DNA of 64,000 nt from NCBI GenBank assembly GCA_022606135.1, contig JABYQN010000008.1:434001-498000 (forward strand). Reading direction: 5' to 3'. Under the pieces are notes generated by a model, which was not told the origin of the DNA, did not search any database, and was given only the letters and a program-made list of their open reading frames with translations. Position numbers and translations under genes: made by a program. Below, one piece after another: positions 22,847 through 34,065 of the stretch. The DNA comes from Fomes fomentarius. Lineage: Eukaryota > Basidiomycota > Agaricomycetes > Polyporales > Polyporaceae. Within the stretch, counting starts at the first letter, position 1. The number at the start of each line of letters is the position of its first letter.

Positions 22847-23308
22847 TCAGACATTTTTTGAGAAGCCTTCTCCCGGCGTGTCAGACCCACGAGCACCAGA
22901 CAAAGATGTACTCATAGAATCGTCCACAGTGTCTAGATGTGGGGGTACCTCTGTCGGTATAAGAGTTGAAGATGCCGCCGACGTAGAGACCCCAGACTGC
23001 TGAGGGTAATCAGCGCTGTAGTGCGAGCAAAATAGGTAAGGGCCACACATAATTACATACAGCCTGACTATCAGCAGCTCCTGTCCACGAGAATCTGAAA
23101 ATGCAAATATATCAGTATAATGCTCTGGTGGCGCCATCAGAGATCAAGAACACACTGCAATAGAGTCGACCGTCGCGTACACAACGGGGGTCCGCTGAGG
23201 AAGGGACGACCTATCAGTAGAAGGAGCAGTGTATGGGCAAAATGTGTGCTCATCTCCCACGAAGGGCGCCGATATCGCGAAGGTCTCAGTGAGAATGAAT
23301 ACACGCAT
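22847..23308 (-). CDS. Candidate small secreted protein, diverged paralogue of the gene at 24789
   Basis: The ATG at 23308 opens MRVFILTETFAISAPF, closely matching the signal peptide of the divergent gene at 24789 (FILTRTFAISALF). A chain of GT-AG introns gives about 91 residues: MRVFILTETFAISAPF, RTPVVYATVDSIA, ELLIVRLADYPQQSG, then a Ser/Thr/Pro-rich tail ending GEGFSKNV. The second exon resembles PVAYAAPIPNTASA of the paralogue. Exon 3 DNA (ctcgtggacaggagctgctg) also resembles its counterpart, although the reading frame there differs. It could be a functional diverged effector-like protein or a relic. The model depends on an acceptor within gtggacag that I chose to keep the frame. Confidence 0.4.
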
Positions 23309-24788
23309 CGCGAGTTTCAATCAGTAGTCAAGGGTGCACGAAGAGAGCAGATAGCGTGTACTGCTGTAAGGCACGGGTTGCGTGGCACTTCAAGCTTCAG
23401 CGGCGAGCGGTGCGCGTACAAAGATGTTCTAGGGTCTCCGCGGCCACACAGAGTACGTCCGTCGTCGTTGGCATGTCTTAGTATAGCTCGCACCTCTGCA
23501 CACTAGAGCCAGTGCTAGGAGAGTCGTCTCGGACGACCTCAAACATATGGTCAAGAAAGGCATGAGCTCAAAAAGGTCGAGTGGCTACACGAGCGCAAAA
23601 GGTCCGTTCATCTTGATGGAGTCTTGACAACGCTAGCATGAGAAGGTGGACCAGGGACGACATGACTGCGCGGCAGAGATCACGCACGGTGGCCGAATGG
23701 ATTGCGACAGGCTTCCTGCTGGCAATTTGTTCAACTTCTTGGGATCCTTTTATACGAGGTGTAAAAGGTCAAGAAAGCAAAACGTCGAATTGTATCTTGA
23801 GACGAAGCTGGCAGGTGGTAGGTTTGGTTTGGAAAGGGCAGAGCAGAACTCCGGCTACCATGATGATGGGCGTCTGCACTTGAGGAGATCTGATCTCGAT
23901 GCCGATTGAGTTGCGGATCGGATACCTAATTCGTACCTTCAAGCTAATCGCCAAAAAAGGAAACATGAACGAACGAAGGACGACCATCTTCCCTCAGCCT
24001 CGTGCGCCCGCGGCGTCCCATGCCTCGTCTGATCTGTCATGCGTATATGCTCTCGTGCCCGTGTCAGTCTGTGTAAGTAGCCTTTGAACCGCTTTCGTCC
24101 GCACGATAGCTCACGGTCCTAACTTGACCAAGACACCGTCAGCATTCAAGAGTACTCACCCGGAATACTCACGTAGATTCCTCCAGCTCGTGCGGTCACT
24201 GATGTGTCGTTGATCAGTTCCTGTGGTGGCTTACAGTCATGATGTTTCCTCATCGGCAAGCAAATGTGGGGGCTCGTTCCGATGACGCATCTGATGGACC
24301 TCATTTCGTGAGCTTTCGTGAGTCCCCGGCCTGTCGTGTCGAGGTCGGCGGTCGCAATCCAGAAGCGGATACACAGAGAGCGTGCAGAACAAGGCGGCCC
24401 AAATACGGTCTTGAAGCGCCAGATCCGTGTCGTAAACGCGGTATCTAGCCGAGTCGGAAATCCCTTGTCATACAGCTCTTACCTTCCTGTCACAAGCTCA
24501 TTACCCAGATAGGCTGCGCGCTCGCCGGCAATGGGAATGGCGATCCTCTCACCGCAAAAATAGCGGGATTGACCACTAACTCGCTCCTGCCTTTTTGGAC
24601 GAGCCCTTTATGCACCCCGTACTGGGCCCTTCGTCTTCCTTGCAACCACAGTATAAGACCTGACGCACGCCCTTCACCGGGGAGCAGGACGCCTCCACCG
24701 GCTTACTGCTTCCCTTCACACTTGCCCCTGCACATACTCCCTTCGTTCATCCTCTGTCGACTACTCGTCTTTGCTTCTCGAGTTCAAT
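23309..24788. promoter_or_regulatory. Shared upstream region of the small secreted protein pair
   Basis: About 1.5 kb between two divergent paralogues; no coding sequence recognised. The last 80 bases before 24789 are CT-rich (cttcccttcacacttgcccc and following), as in a basidiomycete core promoter. Confidence 0.3.
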
Positions 24789-25524
24789 ATGGTCCCGACT
24801 TTCATTCTCACCCGCACCTTTGCCATCTCGGCGCTCTTCGTTGGCGGTACGTTCCTCGCTGCTTGTCTATCTATTGTTGGCCCACGGCTCATGTCTCTCC
24901 CGCGTAGCTTTCCCTGTGGCCTATGCTGCGCCGATCCCAAACACTGCTTCTGCGGTACGTCCTCTCATGTTCTATTCATGTCAAGATTCCTGAACTTCCC
25001 ATTCAGGGCATCGCCCCTCGGGGTTGCCGTCAAATGAGCTGCCTGTATGCACTGCCCACCGGGAACACGGATACTGTACGTCTTCGTCTTCTTCTTCTAT
25101 ATCATAAGTACATCAGTCTCATCCATGGTGATCCTATAGTCGAATGCATCGAGCAGCTCGGCGGCGACGTTCCCTGCTCTGCAAATACCACAGGGTGGCT
25201 TCTCACAGGAATCCATGCAGATGCTAGACTTTCTCATCTCCGCGCTCACATCCGCAAGATCGGCAGCGGCGGAAGCATCATCAGCAGTGATACAACCTAC
25301 AGTGAACGCGGTGACAGTGGATGCGGTGACAGTAGATGGCTTCGTACCAACGGTAGATGCTGTCGTACCAGTAGTCGAAGGGCTCGCAACGAAAGTTGCA
25401 TCGGCGGAGGAAGAATCAAGTCCAGTGGCGAGTTACATAGTGAGTAGTCAGACTTCTAGCTATGTCATCGTGAAAATGTCAGCTAACCTCTGTAATCCAG
25501 CCGTCCCTTGATGCGTTAGAGTGA
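24789..25524 (+). CDS. Small secreted protein, alanine/valine/serine-rich
   Basis: A 165-aa protein in five exons: 24789-24846, 24908-24954, 25007-25075, 25140-25439 and 25501-25524. All are joined in frame by GT-AG introns of 52-64 nt. The signal peptide MVPTFILTRTFAISALFVG plus AFPVAYA gives likely cleavage before APIPNTASA. The mature part has two cysteines (GCRQMSCLYALPTG), a Ser/Ala stretch, a helix-like segment (QMLDFLISALTSAR) and a Val/Thr/Ala-rich tract with the imperfect repeat AVTVDAVTVDGFVPTVDAV. It ends SPVASYIPSLDALE. An ATG 18 nt upstream (24771) is in frame and would add MLLEFN. No known family. Its divergent neighbour appears to be a paralogue. It could be an effector-type or cell-wall protein, which I cannot show. 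Confidence 0.65.
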
Positions 25525-26481
25525 ACGCTCCCTCCACACCACCCACCGCTTCAAGTTCCCAATCTCTCGCCACCATCTCGCTCTCTTCCCGGACACACTC
25601 TTTTATCAACTTGAGCCCAAACCCCAAACTCCTGCGTTACCCCGACTCCATCTCACCCTCGTCGCTGCGCGCGTGCTCTCCTCCAACTCGACCCGTCGGT
25701 GCCCCTTCTCACCTCTCACACGAGCCCGTTATCCTCCGCGCTGGTGTGGAACAAAACCCGTCATACGTGAGCGTGAGGCGGGACCTCGACGCGGGCTGCA
25801 TCTATCCATTCTCTTCAGGGCACACATGCGGTCGTCCTCCCTCCTCACACCCCATCCCATCCCTACCTGCCCGATACCCAGTCAACCGCGCCTATATGAT
25901 CTCGGCCAGGACTCTCGGTTTCTCGGTGATCGGACGGTCTCGCTCCGCTGTAATCTACCTCTACCTACTCGAGGCTTCAAGCTCGACGCCCGCTCGCTCA
26001 CATGCGCACGCAGCGGCGACTTGAACCCGCCCTCCCGTTATCTATATATACGTTGAAATTCCACGTATCCGGATACCATAGCATCGCCCGTCGTCCCCGC
26101 TCTCGCATCTGCTTTCTGTGGCTCCGTCTGTCTGCCTGTGTATCACTAGCCACGTTATTCATTAGAATTTGCTGTTCGCCTTCCCGTGTATTAGTAGCAA
26201 GTAGTAGGTGTAGGTAGTGCAGTGCACCGTGACTGTAACAGTACGTGTGCACTTTAATTCAGCCGTGACCAGACCGGCACTTGTTTCTCAGATCCATGTC
26301 GTGGTGCGGACGTTATCTCTTGCTTACGAGCACTTGTTCCTGAGCTTCGTGCGTGGTAGGTTGATGCTTATCTCCCCTAGGCAGACATTAGACTGAGCAT
26401 ACCGAGAAGCGGGCTCACTACAAGTTTAACTTGGGTTGCAGTTGTAGTCTCCATATACGCACATACAACCACCTGTTTATA
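25525..26481. other. Intergenic, no gene recognised
   Basis: 3' flank of the secreted protein gene and 5' flank of the tRNA. Open frames between 25521 and 26056 are CT-rich low-complexity sequence without motifs. Confidence 0.4.
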
Positions 26482-26563
26482 GGGCACGTGGTGTAGTTGG
26501 TTATCACGCTCGCTTAGCATGAATGTTTGCGAGAGGGGTCCGGTTCGATCCCGGACGTGTCCA
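26482..26563 (+). tRNA. tRNA-Ala (anticodon AGC), with an 8-nt intron
   Basis: The acceptor stem GGGCACG pairs with CGTGTCC (one G-U), with discriminator A at 26563. The D arm is TGGTGTAGTTGGTTATCACG, fitting an A box. The T arm GTCCGGTTCGATCCCGGAC fits a B box (GGTTCGATCC). The anticodon stem CTCGC/GCGAG encloses TTAGCAT plus 8 extra nt. Anticodon AGC is at 26516-26518, with the intron after position 37 (within 26520-26528). The overall sequence is close to known fungal tRNA-Ala(AGC). Confidence 0.93.
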
Positions 26564-26586
26564 TGTATGTATACGGTGTAATATTC

Positions 26587-26594
26587 TTTTTTTT
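26587..26594 (+). terminator. RNA polymerase III terminator of tRNA-Ala
   Basis: A run of eight T on the non-template strand begins 24 nt after the tRNA 3' end, as expected for Pol III termination. Confidence 0.8.
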
Positions 26595-28435
26595 CATTTC
26601 AGACTCGAGAGTCCAATTGCATTCGCCGCGCTCCAACTGGGTGATATTTATGGGTGCAAGGTGACGATCACGAGAATTAGAATCAATTACAGGTAAATCG
26701 TATACAAACAGGCGAACTCGGACTCTGACAAAAACATTTCGGCGCACGTTGGCTTCCCCGCAAAGATCGCGGGTACTAGTCCCGAGGGCCACGAAGAGGC
26801 CTGCGCCAGGAAGGCCACAGGACCGGTCGACCGTACCTCGGGGCCGGCGTCTTGAATCGAGGGTCTGTTGCGTGACCGTCTCGAAACCGGTCCTCACGAA
26901 CTACTACTTTGCTATGTAACGAAACCGATCGAAAGTCTAGTACTACTGGCACGCCAAGTCGATCCGAGTGGTGCGTGGGCACCCGTGTTGAGTGATTGTC
27001 GACATAACGTTGCGCAGGGCCCACATGACAAGTGCGTTTTGAAGTCCCGAGAAGGATAGTGACCGGATTGAATGAATGTTGAACGTTTAAATGCCTCTTT
27101 GAAGCAGTCTTCGCCGGGTTGTGGATATAGTTCCGAGCCACAAGCCGTCAAAGGTTGGAGGCTGGAATCCGTGGAGTTGCGGGTGATGCGCTTAATATCC
27201 GAGTTGTCTAGATAAACCCAGAGAATGATGTACCCAAGTCGCTGACGAGATTTAGGTTTCGCTGAGCAAGTCGGCCGATGTATGGTTGTCGAGCACGGTG
27301 TCGTACACGCTTCCGGTGGTATGTAGTGGCCTTCAGGAAATCGCCCTCAGATTATCGTAGCCCTAGTGTCCTGATAGTCACCAATGGCCCATAAGTACGC
27401 GAGGTAGGCACTGCAAGTGACGGTCGTCGAGCCCCCAGATCGACCCAGTACCAACGGAGCCCGAGATGGCTTCCATCCGCCTAGTATAGAGGTCACTCCC
27501 ATGGCCTGGCGTAAGTCGCACCACGTCTTCAAGTTGACAGTCAGATTGATCAGCCTCTTGACAATGTCGAGGATATCCACTGAACAGACAGTCTTGTCGT
27601 GTTGTCGGTCGTCCGAGATGTCAACGTCGAGCCAACACCATTGAATCCTTGGACGTTCGAGTGAGTCGAATGGTTGCAATCGTTGTGTATCCCGATCATG
27701 GTGGTGAGTCGCCGGCTCGTCGAGGTTATTATCTGCTTAGCAGTTTTGTAAGTCATGAGTCATCCGAATCGTTGTCAGGGCCTCAAATGTCGGTATTGTC
27801 TGTCCTTCGGTCATTATGCACATGTGGTGATGCTTCCATTCGCGTATGGTGTCGAGAGCGTTTCCTGTGAGGTTCGAATACGAATCTTGTGCGGCCGAAG
27901 TCCGAGACTGCCGAAAGGGGCGCGCGTTTCTGTTGTTTCTCCATATCGTTCAAAATCGTGACTTTATCGTTTTCCTCCTGTTGGATCATTCGCTGCCTTT
28001 TTTCATCCTGAGGACTCAATCCGAGGTCGGCCTTTATCTATCCGGAATATCTGTCGAAGAGGTCAAACTTATGTGGCGCATATAGTGTGCACCTCGACAT
28101 GACGCACCTTGATTCTAAATCCGACGCCATACTTGATCACGGACGACGCTGTGATTCATAATCTGTAGAGTCAACGTTGATGCGCGCAAGAACTTGCTGC
28201 ATGCAGTCAAGCTTGAAGCGCTCCGTCCAGGATCACCTCACGTCGCGAGGGCACTGGATGTCTCTGCACGGCGCATGAGTAGTACGCCCTAATGTCAACA
28301 CCTAGTTACGCACCACACATTCTTGCCAGGCTCTGGCCACAAGCTATGTGGCGACGTGTTCAGGTGTGAGAGGGTGTAGTCTTCACCTCGAATTCATGCG
28401 GGAAATCGCTCCGAACTCCAATTTCACACAATTTG

Positions 28436-28482
28436 CTGTCGAGAGGGTCGTCAACGACGCGAACCGGCCGCGTGCGACTCAC
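28436..28482 (-). repeat. 47-nt intron-like repeat, copy A
   Basis: On the - strand, GTGAGTCGCACGCG opens the element and CTCTCGACAG closes it. It is preceded by ACATGGACCTG, so an ATG lies nine bases before the donor. Flank similarity to copy B extends upstream (TTAGGACAAGG versus TTTAGGGCAAGG). Confidence 0.6.
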
Positions 28483-28619
28483 CAGGTCCATGTCGCCATC
28501 CCACGGCCGCATCCTTGTCCTAACCAACCCAAGTCGGCGTGAGTCAGTGTGGCGGCAAGAAGCAGGGCTCATACCTTGATCCTGTTTTCTTTTCTCGTGT
28601 GTACCGAAGAGTGTTCTTG

Positions 28620-28666
28620 CTGCCGAGAGGATGGTCAACCCCGCGAGCCGGTCGCGTGTGACTCAC
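28620..28666 (-). repeat. 47-nt intron-like repeat, copy B
   Basis: Same length and orientation as copy A, 138 nt away. It opens GTGAGTCACACGCG and closes CTCTCGGCAG. The ATG position is mutated (ACACAGACCTC before the donor). Confidence 0.6.
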
Positions 28667-30218
28667 GAGGTCTGTGTTAACATCCCTTGCCCTAAAGAGT
28701 GGCATATCTCAAGTCTCCATAACGGCACCTTGCTTGTGGAAAATCAGTACACGATGACGATGCCAACTATTGTACAAGACACAACTAACCGGATCCAGTG
28801 GCGGCTAACCAGGTTCAACATAGGCCGTGGTTGTGGCGTCCTAACCGGGGCAGCGGTCCTAGAAGTCAGCCATCACATCCGTGGCCCCCATATATGCTGG
28901 TCAGTGCGTGGCGTAGGATGGGCGACTGGATGTTGAGAACGATGACTCGGAGTAAGCTGAGGCATCAAGGAACTAACAGGGTGCGACGCACAAAGAATGA
29001 ACGTAGTTGTCGTCAACTTGTGTCCTGCACCGGGATTGTACAATGTCGAGGGCACAGGGCCGAGGGGAGCGACGAAGGGAGGGAGGAGGAAGTGGTTCTG
29101 GGGAGAGAGGTAAGCGAAACCAACCGGGCCTTATATATCCCTGGGGCGCAGGCGTTCGCCGCCGGACGGTGGTTATGCCAAAGCTTCGCCCCACGCCACT
29201 GTGCCGCAAGTATCACAAAGCAACCTGAATGGCTTTGGCTTACCACATCGGCTGCCCTGATAGCCGAGCGGCACCCCGACAACGTCAGCAAACAGCCTAT
29301 TATGCTCTTATTGTGCGCCAGTGCGGGTGATGTGGTATGCTGGTTATTCCGAGCGCTCGGGTAGTGTGTGCCGACTCGGATGGTTGAGGATATGATCAGG
29401 CCTCGGAGACACCAAGAGGACCAGGCTGCTTTGAAACGGAAGTCGGAGGTGGAGAGAACGTCCAGGGTTCTACTAGCCCAGGTAAGATTCGAATTACAAT
29501 AAGCATTAGAAGAGGGCTGGGCGAGGATACAATTAGATAGGAACTTAGATCCAGTATTGGCAGCTATCTAGAATGGTGGTCGAGCGGTACCACGAGAACG
29601 TCAGCGATAGCCGGACAGAGTCTAGGTTGTGGCCTGCGGTCGGCGGCAGTGATACCATACCTCTACGACGGATCCGATGTCTGACAGGATGGATCGATGG
29701 CAGAAATTGCGATCGGGCCTCCGAGTCGTCAGTACGAAGGATACCTGAAATGAAGTGTAGGCAGCTTCAACTTGGAAGTCGGAGGTGAGGAATTGAGAAT
29801 GAGACCAGGCAGGTGATCATGATCTGTCTGAGCCCTACTAGGTCATATCATCTCATCCGAATATCAGTAGACAAGTCCAAGTAGCGGGCCAATAGTTACA
29901 ACCGACTACGGTGACTCGACTCTCAGCCACAATGCCAAATAGTGACAAACGATGAGTGCCGCCACTGAAGTACCAGTACTGAGGCTCAGGCCCGTCGCCA
30001 TGGACCATTGTGTTCGTTGTACTTAAGTGTTTGTCTGTTTTGAGGATCCAAGCATCGAAGAGAAGCCGTTGATAACTCATACTAACCGGGCGGCGACTCC
30101 GAAACACAAGATCTTCACCATCAGCTTCAGATGCTCATCTGACACTGGTCACTGGTTACTGACTCAGGGTGTCGAGGTGAGTCAGATTCCGCTCGTTTGT
30201 AGAACTGACAGACCACTG

Positions 30219-30244
30219 GATTGGGGCAGGCCTTGGCCCCAATC
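30219..30244. other. Perfect inverted repeat / hairpin
   Basis: A 9-bp stem GATTGGGGC/GCCCCAATC with an 8-nt loop (AGGCCTTG), about 50 bp upstream of the TATA motif at 30291. The CCAAT sequence is contained in one arm (cccaat), so it could be a CCAAT-box pair. Confidence 0.5.
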
Positions 30245-30447
30245 ACGACCGCTGTGTGATTTCGAGCGCTTGCACTCTGCCTCTTGTGGATATATAAGGC
30301 CTGTCCACCGGCCTATTCAGCTCATCTCCGAGCTCCCCAGGACCACTTTATCGTCCTCCTACTCCCCCCATCCCCTCGAAAATCGTGCACTTCGTTTATT
30401 GTGCTCTTTTGGTGATTCCCACCGTACCGGACATCAACATGGCACTG

Positions 30448-30494
30448 GTAAGTCGCACGCGGCTGGTCCGCGTTGTTGATTGTCCTCGCAATAG
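30448..30494 (+). repeat. 47-nt intron-like repeat, copy C
   Basis: Opposite orientation to copies A and B. It opens GTAAGTCGCACGCG, closes CTCGCAATAG, and is preceded by ACATGGCACTG. A TATA box (30291-30297) and a pyrimidine-rich leader lie upstream, so this copy looks like the 5' end of a transcription unit. Confidence 0.6.
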
Positions 30495-31267
30495 CACAAC
30501 CGGGGCTCCCCACAAACATCACAACAAGGCCAATACGAAGACAAGACTCGACAACCGGCGACCTTACCAAATCCTTTCGCAATTATTTGCACCTAATACC
30601 GGATTGGGCAGACTTCCCCACTGGACTACTAGCTCAGCATTTATTCCCTACAGCGTCGGCCACTCTTGGCCCAGCTCATGGGAATGAAACGACGGCCCAT
30701 TCCACAAGCTTTGAGACGTCACCTGAAAGCTCCCTCTATATCGACAGGATGACTCGAGCTGGCTGGCGTGGACAATCTCAACATCGCCAGCGACGAGCCT
30801 CATGAGCGCAAAGATCAACGACCTCATGCCCCTTAATCGAGACCATTGGGACCGATTGTAACGTCAAGAGCGTCGCTGACACCGTTCCCCAACACTACTT
30901 GAAGCGCGCCGCACGAACCTTTCAACTCGCCGCTGCTACCTAGGACGAATGACCGGCATATTCCACCGAAAGCTCATGGGGACTCTCCACTGTCGCCCTC
31001 GGCGACGGCGGCACATCGACGACGCATCCAATCGACACTACACAGTGCGCCGGGGACAACAGCGTCCGTGAGCGGGTATGCGGAGCATATCCTACCGCGA
31101 TACTGCCAAGTTGAGCAAGTGACCGAGCGGAGAGCGCGCTCTAGCGGCCGTCCATGCTGAGAAGCTTCATCCCCATTACACGACGCGTAATATGTATAAT
31201 ACTGACATACTGATAGTCTCAGTATAGATCTAGAGCATTCCACTGTGACACTCGGAAGCCCGGCTTT

Positions 31268-34065
31268 CTAGTTCCAGTACTTCTCCGCGTAGATCCCGAG
31301 CACGGCGGTCGCGAGCACGTCCGTGTACGGGAGGACGTCCGCCTTGGCGTACGTCTTGTCGGTCTGGAGCGTGTTGAGGATGGTGAGGAGATCCGACTGG
31401 ATGAAGTCGACGAAGACGAGGTCGACGGGCGCGTCGTCGTCGAGACCCGAGGGCGCGTCTGTGCCGATGAAGTCGGGCGCAGAGAAGAACGGCTGGGAGG
31501 AGGGGTATGGGAAGGGAATGTCAGCGCGTGCATTTAGGGTGTGGTAGGATGAATAGAGACGCTTACCAGAGGCGAGTGGATAGTGTCGTCGCCGACGCCA
31601 GGGCAGGACTAAAGAAGAACAAGACGGTCAGGATATCTACATGGTATGGAAAACGAAGACTCACGTCGTGCGTGACATATCCAAGCGTAGCGTTGTTCGC
31701 CGCGCGGCGCTCCGCGCCATGACTCGCGCGGTCCATCTCCTCCAACCACGCCATATAGCGCATATCGACATCACCCCTCGCATACCTCTCGCGGTCGCGC
31801 TCCTCGATGAGTTCGCGGCGCTCGTTCGCGCCCGCGTTGTTCAGCGCGGGGAGGACCTTGCTCGCGACGGAGAGGGGGACTCCCGGGATGTAGAGGAACG
31901 CGTCGGCGAAGGGCGACGCCGTGAGCTGGTCGTTCTTCGTGAACGGGCCCGCGTAGAGGTCGAAGCGCTGCGAGCCCGAGTTCGTGATCATCACGCTCGG
32001 GACGTCCGCGCGCGAGTTGTTCACGGTGAGCGAGTACTTCATCGCCTCGGCGTAGAGGGAGAGGAGCGAGTTGTTGGACGGGAAGGGCACTCTGTGGGTG
32101 AGGAGCCAGAGCGAGGGCGGAGACAGAGAGGATCAACGGGACAAGTCAGGGACAGTGGAGGTGAGATGTAGACGTACTGGCTGATAGTGTAATCCTGAGG
32201 AGCGGTGCCGAAGAGTTGACTGAGGTCGAACTTTTCAGCAAGTTCGTTAAGACCCCGCGTGATGGACCGCCCGTGCAGAGTGTCGAAGGTGAAGTTGCCC
32301 CGTCCTGTATGATACTACCCCAGGATGAGCGATGCGATTAGAAATGTTCGAATGGGCGTCCTGTACCTCGTACGTGACACGGTTGGGGTCAAGGTAGCGG
32401 CGAGAGAATGTGATGTTCTTCTCAGATCGGCGGTGGTCGAGCTTGGCACCTGGAATATGGTTGTCACAAGAAGCACCATCGTCGAGTTCAATTTCGCTTA
32501 CTCAACCAGCCTGAGCGATGTGTTAGCAAAAGCTATGCTGTTAGGAATTGTTTGACCTTACCAACTGTCTCCATGTAGCGACCACTCTCCAAAGCCATAG
32601 ACCGACCATCATACTGGACTGTACCAGGATCAAGATGTTGTCATTGCAGAGAACGGGTTCGAGCTCACCGCAATCACGAATGTGGGTGTGTCCTCCCAGG
32701 ATAAGGATCGGTGTCGTGGGGTGAACAGCCCGGATCGCGTTGAACACAGTAGGCCCTACCGATACTAGTCAGACCCGCGCGAGGCAACCCTCGGGCCTCA
32801 AGTTAGCACTTACAGTTATCCGTCTTCGCGACCGGCATATGCCTGAGAACATCAATCAGACTAGACAATCAAGATGGATATATCAATGATATACATACCC
32901 AACAAGGAGGAAGAAGTCAGGTTCATCCTTGATTGCCTGCGCGAACTGTCGGCGTGATGGACAGATCAGGAACGCCCATTGACGACAGAGGCGCAGATCC
33001 GACTTCAAAGATCGGCACGCACCCAATGTTCCTTGACCATGTCTTCTACCTTCTGCACAGTGGTGTTCACGTCGTTGCCGGTGAAGTCGAACAGGACACC
33101 GAGCGAGGTGACCTTGCGGCCTCTGTGCGCCGGAAGTCAGTACTACCTCGAAGCAGGATATCCGGTTTGGCTTACTTCCGAGTCCTGAACTTCGCAAAAC
33201 GATCTGTATGACGAGCGATATTTGAGAGAATGCAAGAAGACACAAAGTCCGTACTTACCACCAACTGGGACGCTGACAGGGTTGCCGTGCCTGTCAGCGA
33301 TAGTGATGTTGGCGTTGGAGGACAGGTAGCGGCCGTTCAGCTTGGGGACGAAGTTTTTGTGCATGTCGAGCGTGTTCGCGTAGATATACAACTCGTGACT
33401 ACAAGCCTCGTCAGCAAATCCTTCCTGCGAGGAATATAGTATGCCCACTTTCCAATAGCCATGACGTCATATGGCAACTGAGACAGGAACTTGTTGCTCT
33501 GATGTGTCCGCTAGGTATTTAGCCCTTCCACAACACAGAGGAGTGGAACATACCTCATGGGCGTCGACTCCGCCTGGCGGGAAGCCATCCGAGATACCCG
33601 TACCGTCGTGGAGATCACCAGAGTCGACCAAGAGAAGATCGACGTCCTTTCGCTGGAAGGCCGTGTCAATACGCGTAGTCAATCTCCGACACGCACGCAA
33701 CAAAACGCACAAGAGCGATCTCTTTCATGTGCGCCACGAAAGACGCGAAGTCCCCCAAGTCACCACTGCCCGTCGAGCGTCAACGCCAGCGCTCCGAGAC
33801 GGAATAGAATATAGGTGACGCACCTATAGTTGGGTTCCGGGAACGACGCTTTTTGGTGCCCGAGCAGCCACCCATGGCTGTCCGTCGTATGAATGATGTT
33901 GAGGTCGCCCCAGACGAGCGGGCGGCTCGGTGGAGTGAGGTGCGCCTGGGGATACGCGCGTCGGGTGTGCTCGTGCGCGTGTCCGTCCTCGTGATCCTCA
34001 CCGGGACATGCGTGAACGACCAGTACCGCGGCGGAGAGCGCGGCGAGCAGTGTGCAGAGCTGCAT
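31268..34065 (-). CDS. Secreted/vacuolar metallophosphatase (YHR202W-type calcineurin-like)
   Basis: About 16 exons, all joinable in frame. A signal peptide (MQLCTLLAALSAAVLVVHA) is followed by a His-rich patch. Metallophosphoesterase motifs follow in order: LNIIHTTDSHGW; LLVDSGDLHDGTGISD; AIGNHELYIY; LLVGHMPVAKTD; ILGGHTHIRDC. These supply the Asp/His/Asn metal ligands of the D-x-H, GDxxD, GNHE, GH and GHxH blocks. The C-terminal part (FTKNDQLTASPFADAFLYI, NATLGYVTHD, SCPGVGDDTIHSPLPFF) matches the 5'-nucleotidase-like C domain. The stop is at 31268, after GIYAEKYWN. Yeast YHR202W is vacuolar and of poorly known substrate. One exon (32502-32510) is only 9 nt, encoding the middle of VGWLSAK. 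It is a single-copy, conserved fungal gene. Confidence 0.88.

Larger units (their letters stand above)
26595..31267. other. Gene-poor region with repeat remnants
   Basis: About 4.7 kb without any protein domain I can recognise on either strand. It contains three copies of a 47-nt intron-like repeat with flanks, a hairpin at 30219-30244, and TATA-like motifs (tatatatcc near 29129; tatataa at 30291). The repeats suggest decayed mobile-element sequence, but no reverse transcriptase, integrase, transposase or paired terminal repeat was identified. Confidence 0.45.

Noticed and set aside
26595..31267. LTR retrotransposon
   Set aside because: Repeats and promoter-like motifs exist, but no terminal repeat pair, primer-binding site or recognisable pol domain could be found.
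31641..32171. 176-codon Arg/Val-rich + strand frame
   Set aside because: Antisense to the C-terminal exons of the metallophosphatase.
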